Positions 1 to 11,100 of a stretch of DNA of 64,000 nucleotides are shown here, one piece after another. Position numbers and translations under genes: made by a program. How positions within the stretch are numbered: position 1 is the stretch's first letter; the number at the start of each line of letters is the position of its first letter. The stretch spans positions 4,049,501 through 4,113,500 of the forward strand of contig CATNEN010000029.1 in the NCBI GenBank assembly GCA_950097015.1, written 5' to 3'. This DNA is from Macrostomum hystrix. Taxonomy: Eukaryota; Platyhelminthes; Macrostomidae. The notes under the pieces were generated by a model. The model saw nothing but the letters and a program-made list of their open reading frames with translations, did not search any database and was not told the origin of the DNA.

Positions 1-27
1 ATAACATAACTAGGGCATTAAACCCAC

Positions 28-475
28 CAGATAGATCCCACACTTTTCCTATCAGACAGATCCCACACTTTTCCTATCAGACAAATCCCACACTTTTCCT
101 ATCAGACAGATCCCACACTTTTCCTATCAGACAGATCCCACACTTTTCCTATCAGACAGATCCCACACTTTTCCTATCAGACAGATCCCACACTTTTCCT
201 ATCAGACAGATCCCACACTTTTCCTATCAGACAGATCCCACACTTATCCCTATCAGACAGATCCATCACTTTTCCTATCAGACAGATCCATCACTTTTCC
301 TATCAGACAGATCCCACACTTATCCCTATCAGACAGATCCCACACTTATCCCTATCAGACAGATCCCACACTTTTCCTATCAGACAGATCTTACACTTAT
401 CCCACAAGACAGATCCCAAACTTTTCCAAGCAGGCAGATCCCAAAATGATCCCATCAGACAGATCCCACACTTCA
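28..475. repeat. 25-bp minisatellite downstream of the copper transporter
   Basis: About 17 tandem copies of a 25-bp unit with core TTTTCCTATCAGACAGATCC. Copies are near identical from 40 to 240, then vary (TTATCCC, CATCAC) and decay after 380. It lies 3' of the minus-strand copper transporter, beyond its probable poly(A) signal. Confidence 0.9.
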
Positions 476-523
476 GAAAAGCTATCTTTGGAAATCCAAT
501 TGAAACCCACCAGAAATTTCGCT

Positions 524-529
524 TTTATT
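524..529 (-). promoter_or_regulatory. Probable poly(A) signal of the copper transporter
   Basis: TTTATT on the plus strand reads AATAAA on the minus strand, about 180 bp downstream of the stop codon at 711-709. It is the first canonical hexamer after that stop. Cleavage downstream is inferred. Confidence 0.45.
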
Positions 530-708
530 TCAGACATATTTTTGACAGCCTTTAGAAATCCCAGATAAATCGTTCGGAAATCCTAGAGAAAACGTTTAGA
601 AATCCCACAGAAATCCTTCAAAATTCAAGAGAATCCCTTCTGATTCCATTAAGCTTTAGCTGTCCTACTAGACTTCACAGAACAATCCCCCCCGCAGGCA
701 GCGTTTCC

Positions 709-1398
709 TCAGTCGAAGCCGTCTGGCTCAAACGCGTTGGCCGAGCTGGCGGCGGTGACGAACACGCCAGCAGACGAAGTATCGCCGGCTGTCGGCGACA
801 GGGTGGCAACAACGCAGGCGCGAAATAGCCTACGAGCTAGAGGTGAGAAAAAGTAGCCAATAGAACTGCCCAGTACCACAGAAAGAAAGATCCAAGCATT
901 GTAGGTCATCACCGTCAGCATCAGAAGCATGGAGATTGTCACACGGACAGTGTAAACAATGCTTGACAAAGTAGCGTATGCCAGTCTGGGTCTACAGAAT
1001 AATTTAGTAAATTCATAATATAGCTCTTGTGACATTTTGAAGTTACAAGTGCAGATTCAAATTTTCTCACTAGACTTACCTGTTGACAAACCCTCCAATG
1101 CGCCTGTTATTAGCCATAGCAATATCATAGCTAGCATTGAGTTTATCTGCAGCTGACAGGAGTATCTCATGGTAGGACATCAGCAGTTCATAAAAAATAG
1201 TGACTATACCTGACACCAGGCAAATGACAATTAGAGCTACAATGTAAGAATAATTTTTGTGAGTTTTATGTAAGTTAGAACTATGTAAAGCAGTTTAATC
1301 ATACAACTTAAAATTTACCTACCTGATGGTGTTGAGGAATTCAAGCCTTTAAACAAAAGATTTTTTATGTTGTCTGTAAACTCGAAGTATAAATACAT
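709..1398 (-). CDS. CTR1: CTR/SLC31-family copper transporter (5' end unresolved)
   Basis: Likely a high-affinity copper (Cu+) transporter that works as a trimer in the plasma or endosomal membrane. Three exons read on the minus strand: 1398-1323, 1236-1080 and 991-709, with GT-AG introns and matching phases, giving 171 residues. The first exon carries the family's pre-TM1 segment (MYLYFEFTDNIKNLLFKG). Exon 2 holds TM1 (ALIVICLVSGIVTIFYELL). Exon 3 holds TM2 with the MxxxM copper filter (MLTVM, followed by TYN) and TM3 with GxxxG (GSSIG). The Met/His-rich extracellular N-terminus of CTR1 proteins is missing. A TTTTCAG just before the first ATG suggests an upstream exon, or a leader-splice acceptor, that could not be found. 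The C-terminus lacks the HCH motif seen in vertebrate CTR1, so a CTR2-like identity is possible. Confidence 0.85.
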
Positions 1399-1402
1399 TG
1401 TG

Positions 1403-2731
1403 CTGAAAAGTTAAAACAGTTAGATAACTCATGAGAATGAAAAGGACAATCAAAGGATTTAGATAATAAAATACACTCTACAGACACTGTAGCTATTTTA
1501 GGATTAGGGAGAATGGAATTGGGGATCCCAGAACTGATGTATAAAAATGCTTCATCACAAGATAACTAGACACTGGTAAAATAGGTACTATATAGGCCTA
1601 AGCAAACTAGTATAATAAAACTACAAAAAGAGTTAAAAAGACAGCATCAAAGAATTTTTTCACCAAAAGGCTTTACTGTTTTAAAAAATTAACTGTAAAT
1701 AAAGTATGTGTTCCTATTATGAATTACTTATGTTTTAGACATAGCTGGTTTATTTTTGTTGCAAAATTAGTGACTAAACTTAAACTAAAACAAAAACTAC
1801 AACTTACATACTCGTACTTGCATAGTCACAGTAAAAAAGCAATATAGCTGCTATAAAAATTATGTTTTATGTGCATCTGTGTTATATAAATCATAGCTAC
1901 CAATTAAGTATGCATATGTGTATATGCATACATAATATATATAAAATATGTAAGTAAGTATGTAAGTAAGTAAGTAAGTAAGTAAGTATGTAAATATGTA
2001 AGCATTCTATAGAACATACAATTGCAACATTTGCTATTATAATTGTTATTTACTATTTGTAACTTCTATACTAGTTATATATTGTCATATACTAGTTATT
2101 GGCAAACAATTATCAAAACGATCAACCAGCCATGAAGAACGAATGCTTTTTACTACTTTTTGATTTACATTACATCTTAATTTTGTTGATGACACTCTTA
2201 AGTCCAGAAAAACGGATATGAAAAAATTTGAATATATTTTAGTATATATAATGAATTATAAATGCATCCAAAAAATCTGCGTTGCGAAATAGCTAATTTA
2301 AGTCAATAATTAAAAGGCTTTGACTTTTCCTTATTCCTCATTTTCTCAGCACAATCGCTTATGTGATAAGCTAATGATAAAAGTTTTCCTGGAAAAACGA
2401 TATTTTAAATCTGACATTAGTAAATATCATGAAAAGTAAAGTTGATTTAACACTTTACCGATAGAAACAAAGTGTTCAATACTGGTTATTTCGGCAGGTA
2501 CCAAAGCCAAAGATTTTTAGAACCAATTTTTCTGTTAATCTTTTAGAAATGACTTCTGTGGCATCACAGTGAATGACAGTGAATAACAAGCCAAAAATTT
2601 GAATGCATGAACGAACTTAGGTTCGTGCAAACTCGGGTCAATGTTCATTACTATTGAGCGCTTGAATTTCCAACTGTTTCATCAGCTTTCACGTGTGTCA
2701 GCAGAACTACACGCTATATATAAAAATAATA
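1403..2731. other. Divergent upstream region between copper transporter and IVD
   Basis: AT-rich sequence between two divergently transcribed genes. It holds a short GTAA microsatellite at about 1948-2005 and several TATATA runs. It probably contains the promoters of both genes and perhaps the missing first exon of the copper transporter, but no exon could be supported. Confidence 0.5.
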
Positions 2732-5700
2732 ATGCAATTTCTAAGGCCGTTTCTAAATTCTCAAGCAGGTGCTAATGTCATTGGCAAATCTGTTCGAGTT
2801 TTTCGCCAAAGGCAGCTGTTGCAGATATGTGGTAGCAATAATTCTACTTCTGTTCGCTTGTACTCAGATTTTTTTCCAATTAATGACGATCTCTATGGGC
2901 TGACCGAGGAACAGAAGCAGGTAAGTGAATAAAAAGTGAAAAATAAGTTAGTAAGTGCTAAAAGAAAACATTTTCATAATTTTATACTTTTTGGATGTTA
3001 GCTCATAATATTTTGTCTCTCAGTATCAGTCCCATTGTGAGGTGATATTTTGGCATCGAATACAGCTATGGCATCCACAAATCGGCAAGTTTGATAAGTG
3101 TTGCTGTGCATGGTAACAAATGTATTATATTTCGACACTCAGTGTTTTTTGTATGGAACTAAGACTAAGGATATAATCTTTGATTATAATTTATTTATAC
3201 TACTTTTATAGCTATAACTAGCTATCTGTAAATTTCTTATCAATTTTCGATGTAATAGGCCTAATATTAGCTAGTTGGCATTTGTCTTTCTCTAGGCATA
3301 TATTCATAGTTTTTTGCAGCTTTTTATAAGAATTTTAATTAGGTGGCTTTAGGCCTAGCTAAGTAGGAGTTTAAAAAAGAAAGAATGAATTTTACCTTTT
3401 TATGAGGGTTGTTCGGAAAGTTTGCGGACAAACTAGAAAAAAACTGTAACTGCATACATATATGAAAACATTAGTTGTCAACCTTCTCAATATATGTGCC
3501 CTTGAGGCAGACACACTTGTGCCATTGCTCTGGCAGCTTCTCAATTCCAGCAGCGAAAAATTCTCTGGGGGTCCCTCTGACCCACTGGCTGATGGCAGAG
3601 GCCATGGCCTATACACTACTGTACCAGTGACCTCGGAGGGATTCCTTCATCTGCCCAAACAGCCAGTAGTCGCTCGGTGCTAGGTCTAGCGAGTAAGGTG
3701 GATGCGGCAGCAACTCGAAGCCCAGGTTGGCGATGGCAACCATTGTTGCCTGACTGGTGTGAGGCCTGGCATTTCCTGCTGTAGCAGGATCCCCCTGGTC
3801 AGCTTGCCACGGCACTCACTCTTGATGGCTTCACGCAATTTCTGCAGCACTTGGATGTAATAAGCACTGTTGATGGTAGTGCCTCATGGAAGCCAGTCAA
3901 TGAGCAGAATGCCCTCTTTGTCCCAGAAGACGGTGGCCATCTGCTTGCCAGCTGATGGTACAGTCAGGGCCTTCACTGGGGCAGGTTCATCAGCTGTCTT
4001 CCACACGTTGCTTTGTTTCTTGGACTCCTTTTCGCTATAGTGGAACCATGAACAATTTGGTCCAAAAAGTTCGGATCATTGCGGTAGGCCTGCGGAGCTG
4101 CTGACATGCACGGACCCGTTCATGCTGCTGGTCATCCGTCAGAAGCTTTGGGACCCAGAGAGCAACAACCCGGGACATCCCAAGCTTGCCTGTGAGAATC
4201 CCATGGACTGCTGTCGGTGAGATACCCACTATCTCTGCCAGTTCACGTACTGTGACCCAACGGTTGACATCCAATGCCTGGTGTACACGCTTGATGTTAA
4301 ACTTGTTGACTGTGGTGGCCGGCCTTCCACTGCTTGGCAGATCTTCGACCATCTCCCAGCCTTCCTGGAAGCTCTGTACCCACTTGCTGACTGACCATTG
4401 CCTTCGAAGGGGCATCTTCCCCATATGCCTCTTGTAACTCACTGAGAATGTTGGCTTGACGCTTCCCTTGCCTCCACAAAAACCAAATGACACTTCGCTT
4501 GGCTTCTTTAATATTTTGCATAGTGTCAAAATCAGTGGGTAACAAAAAAGATTGCTGTGAAAAAATGCATTGAGCAAATCTGAGCGCAGTAGCTTTAAAA
4601 CTTGTGGGACATATTTGTTGTCTATGGCCAAAAGTATGATAGCTACACAGCCTTTTGCTTAGTAGAAAATTGAGTTTGTCCACGAACTTTCCAAACAACC
4701 CTCGTAGCTACAGCTTTTCTATGCATAACTCATAGCTTGCTCAAAAGTTTTCAAAAATTTCAAAATTTCCAAAATTTTGACTATTTCTAACTTAGCAATT
4801 CTGTAATATTATGTTTTAGTTGCGCCAGTCTGTGTTTCAATTCTGCCAAAAAGAACTAGCCCCTAAAGCTCAGAAGATTGATGCTGAGAATGATTTTAAG
4901 GATATTAGGGTAAGTAATGGTTTCAATATCAGTGGTTTGTAATTATTAATGAAATTATAATGAAGGTATTGTTATTAAACATTAAAATTTTACTTTTTAA
5001 AATTAGACATTCTGGAAACAATGTGGTGAACTTGGACTACTTGGAGTTACTGCACCAGGTAATATTTATTTATTTTTTAATACAAAAACCAAATACTTGC
5101 TAAATAGATAGTCATCAAAATGGATGGTTGCAGTGGCTCAGTGAGCAGTGGTTCAGTGGACAGTCATCCACTGGTTAGAGCTGGTTAAGCAGTGGCTCAG
5201 TAGACAGTCATCCACTGGTTAGAGCTGGTTAAGCAGTGGCTCAGTAGACAGTCATCCACTGGTTAGAGCTGGTTAAGCAGTGGCTCAGTAGACAGTCATC
5301 CACTGGTTAGAGCTGGTTAAGCAGTGGCTCAGTAGGCAGTCATCCACTGGTTAGAGCTGGTTAAGCAGTGGCTCAGTAGACTGTCATCCACTGGTTAGAG
5401 CTGGTTAAGCAGTGGCTCAGTAGACAGTCATCCACTGGTTAGAGCTGGTTAAGCAGTGGCTCAGTAGACAGTCATCCACTGGTTAGAGCTGGTTAAGCAG
5501 TGGCTCAGTAGAGAGTCCACTGATTTGCAAGTCTATTATTTTTTCTATCTAATTGCCAGCCGAGTATGGTGGCCTCGGCGCCTCCTACCTGGACCACGCC
5601 ATTGTTATGGAGGAGATGTCGCGTGCCTGTGCTGCAGTCGCATTGAGCTACGGTGCTCATTCTAATCTGTGCGTGAATCAGATTGTTAGGCACGGCACCA

Positions 5701-8700
5701 ATGATCAAAAGAGTCGCTACCTTCCTAAGCTGATCAGTGGCGAATGGATCGGCGCGCTGGCTATGTCTGAGGCCAACGCTGGCTCTGATGTGGTGTCCAT
5801 GACCCTGCGGGCTGACAAACAGGTAATTCTAGCTCTCCTCCCCATATCTACTCCTCTCCTCCCCATGTCTACTCCTCTCCGCCCCATATCTACTCCTCTC
5901 CGCCCCATGTCTTCTCCTCTACTCCCCATATCTACGCCTCTCCGCCCCATATCTACTCCTCTCCGCCCCATATCTACTCCTCTCCTCCCCATGTCTACTC
6001 CTCTCCGCCCCATATCTACTCCTCTCCGCCCCATATCTACTCCTCTCCTCCCCATGTCTACTCCTCTACTCCCCATGTCTACTCCTCTCCTCCCCATATC
6101 TACTCCTCTTCTCCCTTATCTACGCCTCTCCGCCCCATATCTACTCCTCTCCGCCCCATATCTACTCCTCTCCTCCCCATGTCTACTCCTCTACTCCCCA
6201 TGTCTACTCCTCTCCTCCCCATATCTACTCCTCTTCTCCCTTATCTACGCCTCTCCGCCCCATATCTACTCCTCTCCGCCCCATATCTACTCCTCTCCGC
6301 CCCATATCTACTCCTCTCCGACCCATGTCTACTCCTCTACTCCCCATGTCTACTCCTCTCCTCCCCATATCTACTCCTCTTCTCCCTTATCTACGCCTCT
6401 CCGCCCCATATCTACTCCTCTCCTCCCCATGTCTACTCCTCTCCTCCCCATATCTACTCCTCTCCTCCCCATGTCCGCTCCTCTCCTCCCCATGTCTACT
6501 CCTCTCCTCCCCATGTCCGCTCCTCTCCTCCCCATGTCCGTCTCTCCTCCCGACGTCCGCAGCCAACACTCACTCTCACTTACCTAAAACAATGCTTTCA
6601 GTCGGACGGTTCGTACATACTGAACGGCAGCAAGTTCTGGATCACCAACGGTCCTGACGCAGATCTAATCGTTGTGTACGCAAAGACCAAGCCAGAGGCG
6701 GGCGCTCGCGGCATCACTACATTCCTAGTTGAGCGAACTAGTCCAGGTTTTAGCTGTTCGCGCAAACTGGACAAGCTGGGCATGCGCGGCAGTAACACTG
6801 GCGAGTTGGTGTTTGACAATGTTCGCGTGCCGGCTGATCGAGTTATGGGCAAATTAGACGGCGGAGTCTATGTACTCATGTCTGGCTTGGATATTGAACG
6901 TCTGCTATTGTCGGCGGGTCCTCTGGGTATTATGCAGGCCGCCTGCGATGTGGCATTTCAGTATGCTCACGTGCGCAAAGCTTTCGGCCAGTCTATTGGC
7001 CAATTTCAACTGCTCCAAGGCAAAATGGCCGACATGTACTGCCGGCTGACTAGCGGCCGTTGCTATGTGTACTCAGTTGCTAGGGCTCTGGCTCAGGTTG
7101 GTTAAAGTGCTCTGGTGATCTGTTATATGTGTGTACTAATAACGGCTCTCAAGTTGTAGTCAGGCCCGGTCCTCAAGCTGTAGTCAGGCCCGGTCCTCAA
7201 GCTGTAGTCAGGTCTGGTCCTCAAGCTGTAGTCAGGGCCCGGTCCTCAAGCTGTAGTCAGGGCCTGGTCCTCAAGCTGTAGTCAGGGCCCGGTCCTCAAG
7301 CTGTAGTCAGGCCCGGTCCTCAAGCTGTAGTCAGGGCCCGGTCCTCAAGCTGTACTCAGGCCCGGTCCTCAATCTGTAGTCAGGCCCGGTCCTCAAGCTG
7401 TAGTCAGGCCCGGTCCTCAAGCTGTAGTCAGGCCCGGTCCTCAAGCTGTAGTCAGGGCCCGGTCCTCAAGCTGTACTCAGGCCCGGTCCTCAAGCTGTAG
7501 TCAGGCCCGGTCCTCAAGCTGTAGTCAGTCCGGTCCTCAAGCTGTAGTCAGGTCTGGTCCTCAAGCTGTAGTCAGGGCCCGGTCCTCAAGCTGTACTCAG
7601 GCCCGGTCCTCAAGCTGTAGTCAGGCCCGGTCCTCAAGCTGTAGTCAGGCCCGGTCCTCAAGCTGTAGTCAGGCCCGGTCCTCAAGCTGTAGTCAGGGCC
7701 CGGTCCTCAAGCTGTACTCAGGCCCGGTCCTCAAGCTGTAGTCAGGCCCGGTCCTCAAGTTGTAGTCAGGTCTGGTCCTCAAGCTGTAGTCAGGGCCCGG
7801 TCCTCAAGCTGTAGTCAGGCCCGGTCCTCAAGCTGTAGTCAGGCCCGGTCCTCAAGCTGTAGTCAGGCCCGGTCCTCAAGCAGTAGTCAGGCCCGGTCCT
7901 CAAGCTGTAGTCAGGGCCTGGTCCTCAAGCTGTAGTCAGGGCCCGGTCCTCAAGCTGTAGTCAGGCCCGGTCCTCATGCTGTAGTCAGGGCCCGGTCCTC
8001 AACCTGTAGTCAGTCCCGGTCCTCAAGCTGTAGTCAGTCCGGTCCTCAAGCTGTAGTCAGGTCTGGTCCTCAAGCTGTAGTCAGGGCCCGATCCTCAAGC
8101 TGTAGTCAGGCCCGGTCCTCAAGCTGTAGTCAGGCCCGGTCCTCAAGCTGTAGTCAGGCCCGGTCCTCAAGCTGTAGTCAGGGCCCGGTCCTCAAGCTGT
8201 ACTCAGGCCCGGTCCTCAAGCTGTAGTCAGGCCCGGTCCTCAAGTTGTAGTCAGGTCTGGTCCTCAAGCTGTAGTCAGGGCCCGGTCCTCAAGCTGTAGT
8301 CAGGCCCGGTCCTCAAGCTGTAGTCAGGCCCGGTCCTCAAGCTGTAGTCAGGCCCGGTCCTCAAGCAGTAGTCAGGCCCGGTCCTCAAGCTGTAGTCAGG
8401 GCCTGGTCCTCAAGCTGTAGTCAGGGCCCGGTCCTCAAGCTGTAGTCAGGCCCGGTCCTCATGCTGTAGTCAGGGCCCGGTCCTCAACCTGTAGTCAGTC
8501 CTGGTCCTCAAGCTGTAGTCAGTCCGGTCCTCAAGCTGTAGTCAGGCCCGGTCCTCAAGCTGTAGTCAGGCCCGGTCCTCAAGCTGTAGTCAGGCCCGGT
8601 CCTCAAGCTGTAGTCAGGTCTGGTCCTCAAGCTGTAGTCAGGGCCCGGTCCTCAAGCTGTAGTCAGGCCCGGTCCTCAAGTTGTAGTCAGGTCTGGTCCT

Positions 8701-10537
8701 CAAGCTGTAGTCAGGGCCCGGTCCTCAAGCTGTAGTCAGGCCCGGTCCTCAAGCTGTAGTCAGGCCCGGTCCTCAAGCTGTAGTCAGGCCCGGTCCTCAA
8801 GCAGTAGTCAGGCCCGGTCCTCAAGCTGTAGTCAGGGCCTGGTCCTCAAGCTGTAGTCAGGGCCCGGTCCTCAAGCTGTAGTCAGGCCCGGTCCTCAAGC
8901 TGTAGTCAGGCCCGGTCCTCAAGCTGTAGTCAGGGCCCGGTCCTCAAGCTGTAGTCAGGCCCGGTCCTCAAGCTGTAGTCAGGCCCGGTCCTCAAGCTGT
9001 AGTCAGGCCCGGTCCTCAACCTGTAGTCAGTCCCGGTCCTCAAGCTGTAGTCAGTCCGGTCCTCAAGCTGTAGTCAGGTCTGGTCCTCAAGCTGTAGTCA
9101 GGGCCCGGTCCTCAAGCTGTAGTCAGGCCCGGTCCTCAAGCTGTAGTCAGGCCCGGTCCTCAAGCTGTAGTCAGGGCCCGGTCCTCAACCTGTAGTCAGG
9201 CCCGGTCCTCAAGCTGTAGTCAGGTCTGGTCCTCAAGCTGTAGTCAGGGCCCGGTCCTCAAGCTGTAGTCAGGCCCGGTCCTCAAGCTGTAGTCAGGCCC
9301 GGTCCTCAAGCTGTAGTCAGGGCCCGGTCCTCAAGCTGTAGTCAGGCCCGGTCCTCAAGCTGTAGTCAGGCCCGGTCCTCAAGCTGTAGTCAGGGCCTGG
9401 TCCTCAAGCTGTAGTCAGGGCCCGGTCCTCAAGCTGTAGTCAGGCCCGGTCCTCAAGCTGTAGTCAGGCCCGGTCCTCAAGCTGTAGTCAGGGCCCGGTC
9501 CTCAAGCTGTAGTCAGGCCCGGTCCTCAAGCTGTAGTCAGGCCCGGTCCTCAAGCTGTAGTCAGGCCCGGTCCTCAACCTGTAGTCAGTCCCGGTCCTCA
9601 AGCTGTAGTCAGTCCGGTCCTCAAGCTGTAGTCAGGTCTGGTCCTCAAGCTGTAGTCAGGGCCCGGTCCTCAAGCTGTAGTCAGGCCCGGTCCTCAAGCT
9701 GTAGTCAGGCCCGGTCCTCAAGCTGTAGTCAGGGCCCGGTCCTCAACCTGTAGTCAGGCCCGGTCCTCAAGCTGTAGTCAGGTCTGGTCCTCAAGCTGTA
9801 GTCAGGGCCCGGTCCTCAAGCTGTAGTCAGGCCCGGTCCTCAAGCTGTAGTCAGGCCCGGTCCTCAAGCTGTAGTCAGGGCCCGGTCCTCAAGCTGTAGT
9901 CAGGCCCGGTCCTCAAGCTGTAGTCAGGCCCGGTCCTCAAGCTGTAGTCAGTCCCGGTCCTCAAGCTGTAGTCAGGGCCCGGTCCTCAAGCTGTACTCAG
10001 GCCCGGTCCTCAAGCTGTAGTCAGGCCCGGTCCTCAAGCTGTAGTCAGTCCCGGTCCTCAAGCTGTAGTCAGTCCGGTCCTCAAGCTGTAGTCAGGCCCG
10101 GTCCTCAAGCTGTAGTCAGGCCCGGTCCTCAACCTGTAGTCAGGCTCGGTCCTCAAGCTGTAGTAAGCGACCGTTTTTCTGAAGCGTGTTTCGTTAATTT
10201 ATTTTTTTATAACATATTTCAATGGGGTTCTATTTCTCCTACAGTTTCTTAATTATTTAAAATCGCACCCCTGTCCTGAACTCCTGCCTTTTCTCTGCCT
10301 CATGCCCAGGGCTCGCGCCAGCCAATGGACTGCGCTGGAGTGATTTTAAAGTGCGCTGAGGACGCCACCCAATCAACGTTAGACGCCATTCAAATCCTAG
10401 GCGGCAATGGCTACATCAACGAATACCCGGCAGGTCGTCTCTTACGCGACGCTAAGCTCTACGAGATTGGCGCCGGGACGTCCGAAGTTCGACGCCTGGT
10501 CATTGGTCGGGCAATTAACAATATGTACAAATCTTAA
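2732..10537 (+). CDS. IVD: Isovaleryl-CoA dehydrogenase, mitochondrial
   Basis: FAD flavoenzyme of leucine catabolism that oxidises isovaleryl-CoA to 3-methylcrotonyl-CoA in the mitochondrial matrix, passing electrons to ETF. Six exons: 2732-2920, 4820-4909, 5007-5058, 5560-5822, 6602-7096, 10310-10537; all phases agree and give 438 residues (human precursor is of similar size). The first ~45 residues are rich in Arg, Ser and Gln with no acidic residue, as in a transit peptide. Diagnostic blocks are [51 protein letters not shown] and [20 protein letters not shown]. The IVD-specific catalytic Glu lies in GLDIERL (residue ~297), while [12 protein letters not shown] has Ala where other acyl-CoA dehydrogenases carry their catalytic Glu; this separates IVD from its paralogues. 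Intron 1 carries a mariner copy; introns 3, 4 and 5 carry minisatellites. Confidence 0.97.
3403..4704 (-). mobile_element. Mariner transposon in IVD intron 1
   Basis: A 1302-bp insertion flanked by TA dinucleotides (3401-3402 and 4705-4706), the target duplication of Tc1/mariner elements. The 32-bp terminal inverted repeats (3403-3434 and 4673-4704) match at 28 positions; the left one starts TGAGGGTTGTTCGGAAAG. Size, ends and the transposase remnant on the minus strand all fit mariner. It is antisense to IVD. The nearly intact ends suggest moderate age. Confidence 0.93.
3609..4521 (-). pseudogene. Degenerate mariner transposase
   Basis: A minus-strand reading frame broken by shifts. From 4521 it reads a helix-turn-helix N-terminus ([20 protein letters not shown]), then after a frame change near 4390 a second domain ([35 protein letters not shown]). 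Near 3890-3945 is the mariner block [15 protein letters not shown], and near 3680-3760 the block NARPHTSQ followed by [17 protein letters not shown]. The second catalytic Asp, expected just before NARPH, is replaced by Gly (AGNARPH), while the third Asp (APSD) is kept. With the frameshifts this copy should be inactive. Confidence 0.88.
5130..5512. repeat. 44-bp minisatellite in IVD intron 3
   Basis: About 8.5 copies of a 44-bp unit containing CAGTAGACAGTCATCCACTG and GTTAGAGCTGGTTAAG. Copies differ by one or two bases. The array ends roughly 45 bp before the exon 4 acceptor. Confidence 0.92.
5832..6556. repeat. 21-bp minisatellite filling IVD intron 4
   Basis: About 34 copies of a 21-bp pyrimidine-rich unit (core CTACTCCTCTCC then GCCCCATAT or TCCCCATGT). 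It starts about 10 bp after the exon 4 donor and ends about 45 bp before the exon 5 acceptor. Because 21 is a multiple of three and the unit has no stop, the frame of exon 4 stays open for over 700 bp into the intron; this is an artefact. Confidence 0.93.
7141..10165. repeat. 24-bp minisatellite filling IVD intron 5
   Basis: Roughly 125 copies of a 24-25 bp unit (GGTCCTCAAG + CTGTAGTCAG + GCCC, with GGGCCC, GTCTG and TACTCAG variants). It fills almost all of the 3.2-kb intron. Rare variants recur at fixed spacing: CAAGCAGTAG at 7877, 8362 and 8798, so blocks of about 485 and 436 bp were duplicated. Confidence 0.95.
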
Positions 10538-11100
10538 AGTAGTAATTTAGTTTGTCTCTCCACAGTTGAACTGGCGCTTCGGATAATGTTTGAATATTTT
10601 TTTTCATTTATGATTTGTAGTTAATTTGTACTTGCCTCAAGATTAAGTTGTGGTTTTATGGATTTAATATTGAAATTACCTGAGCATTACAATTGCATAC
10701 CTGTTATGCTGTTATGCTAACTAACTATAAGTCATTTAGCATAGGTAAATAGTTCTTAGAAAGGCTGTCATATTTTTTTCCATTTCAATTTTCACTTTTA
10801 AATCGTTCCTTCGTTGTTTGCTCTCAATTCCATTCTGAATTCATATTTAAAGAAATTGTGAAATTTTCTCCTTTGATTTAACAACAGGAACGATGGTTTT
10901 TGCACACATGTCACTGAGCAAGTTTGTCTTCTAACTTTTTCTCAATTCTGCAAGAATTTTTATTTTATATATAATATTCGTATGTGTCTACTTGCAACAG
11001 TAAAAATGCCTAGTAGTTAAAAATCTACTAAAAACGTCTAAAAACTAACTAAACAATTGTTCCAGTCATAATATAAACTCCCTGTCCAATCTGATGCAAA
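10538..11100. other. IVD 3' region and RagC/D upstream region
   Basis: AT-rich, non-repetitive sequence between the IVD stop and the RagC/D start codon. No canonical AATAAA was found. It should hold the IVD 3' UTR and the RagC/D promoter; nothing more specific is visible. Confidence 0.5.

Noticed and set aside
5553-7105. IVD exons 4 and 5 appearing as long proteins with PLLPIST-like repeats
   Set aside because: The repeat part is intron 4, which lies between a good donor (AAACAG|GTAATT) and acceptor (CTTTCAG|TCGGAC); removing it restores the IVD sequence.
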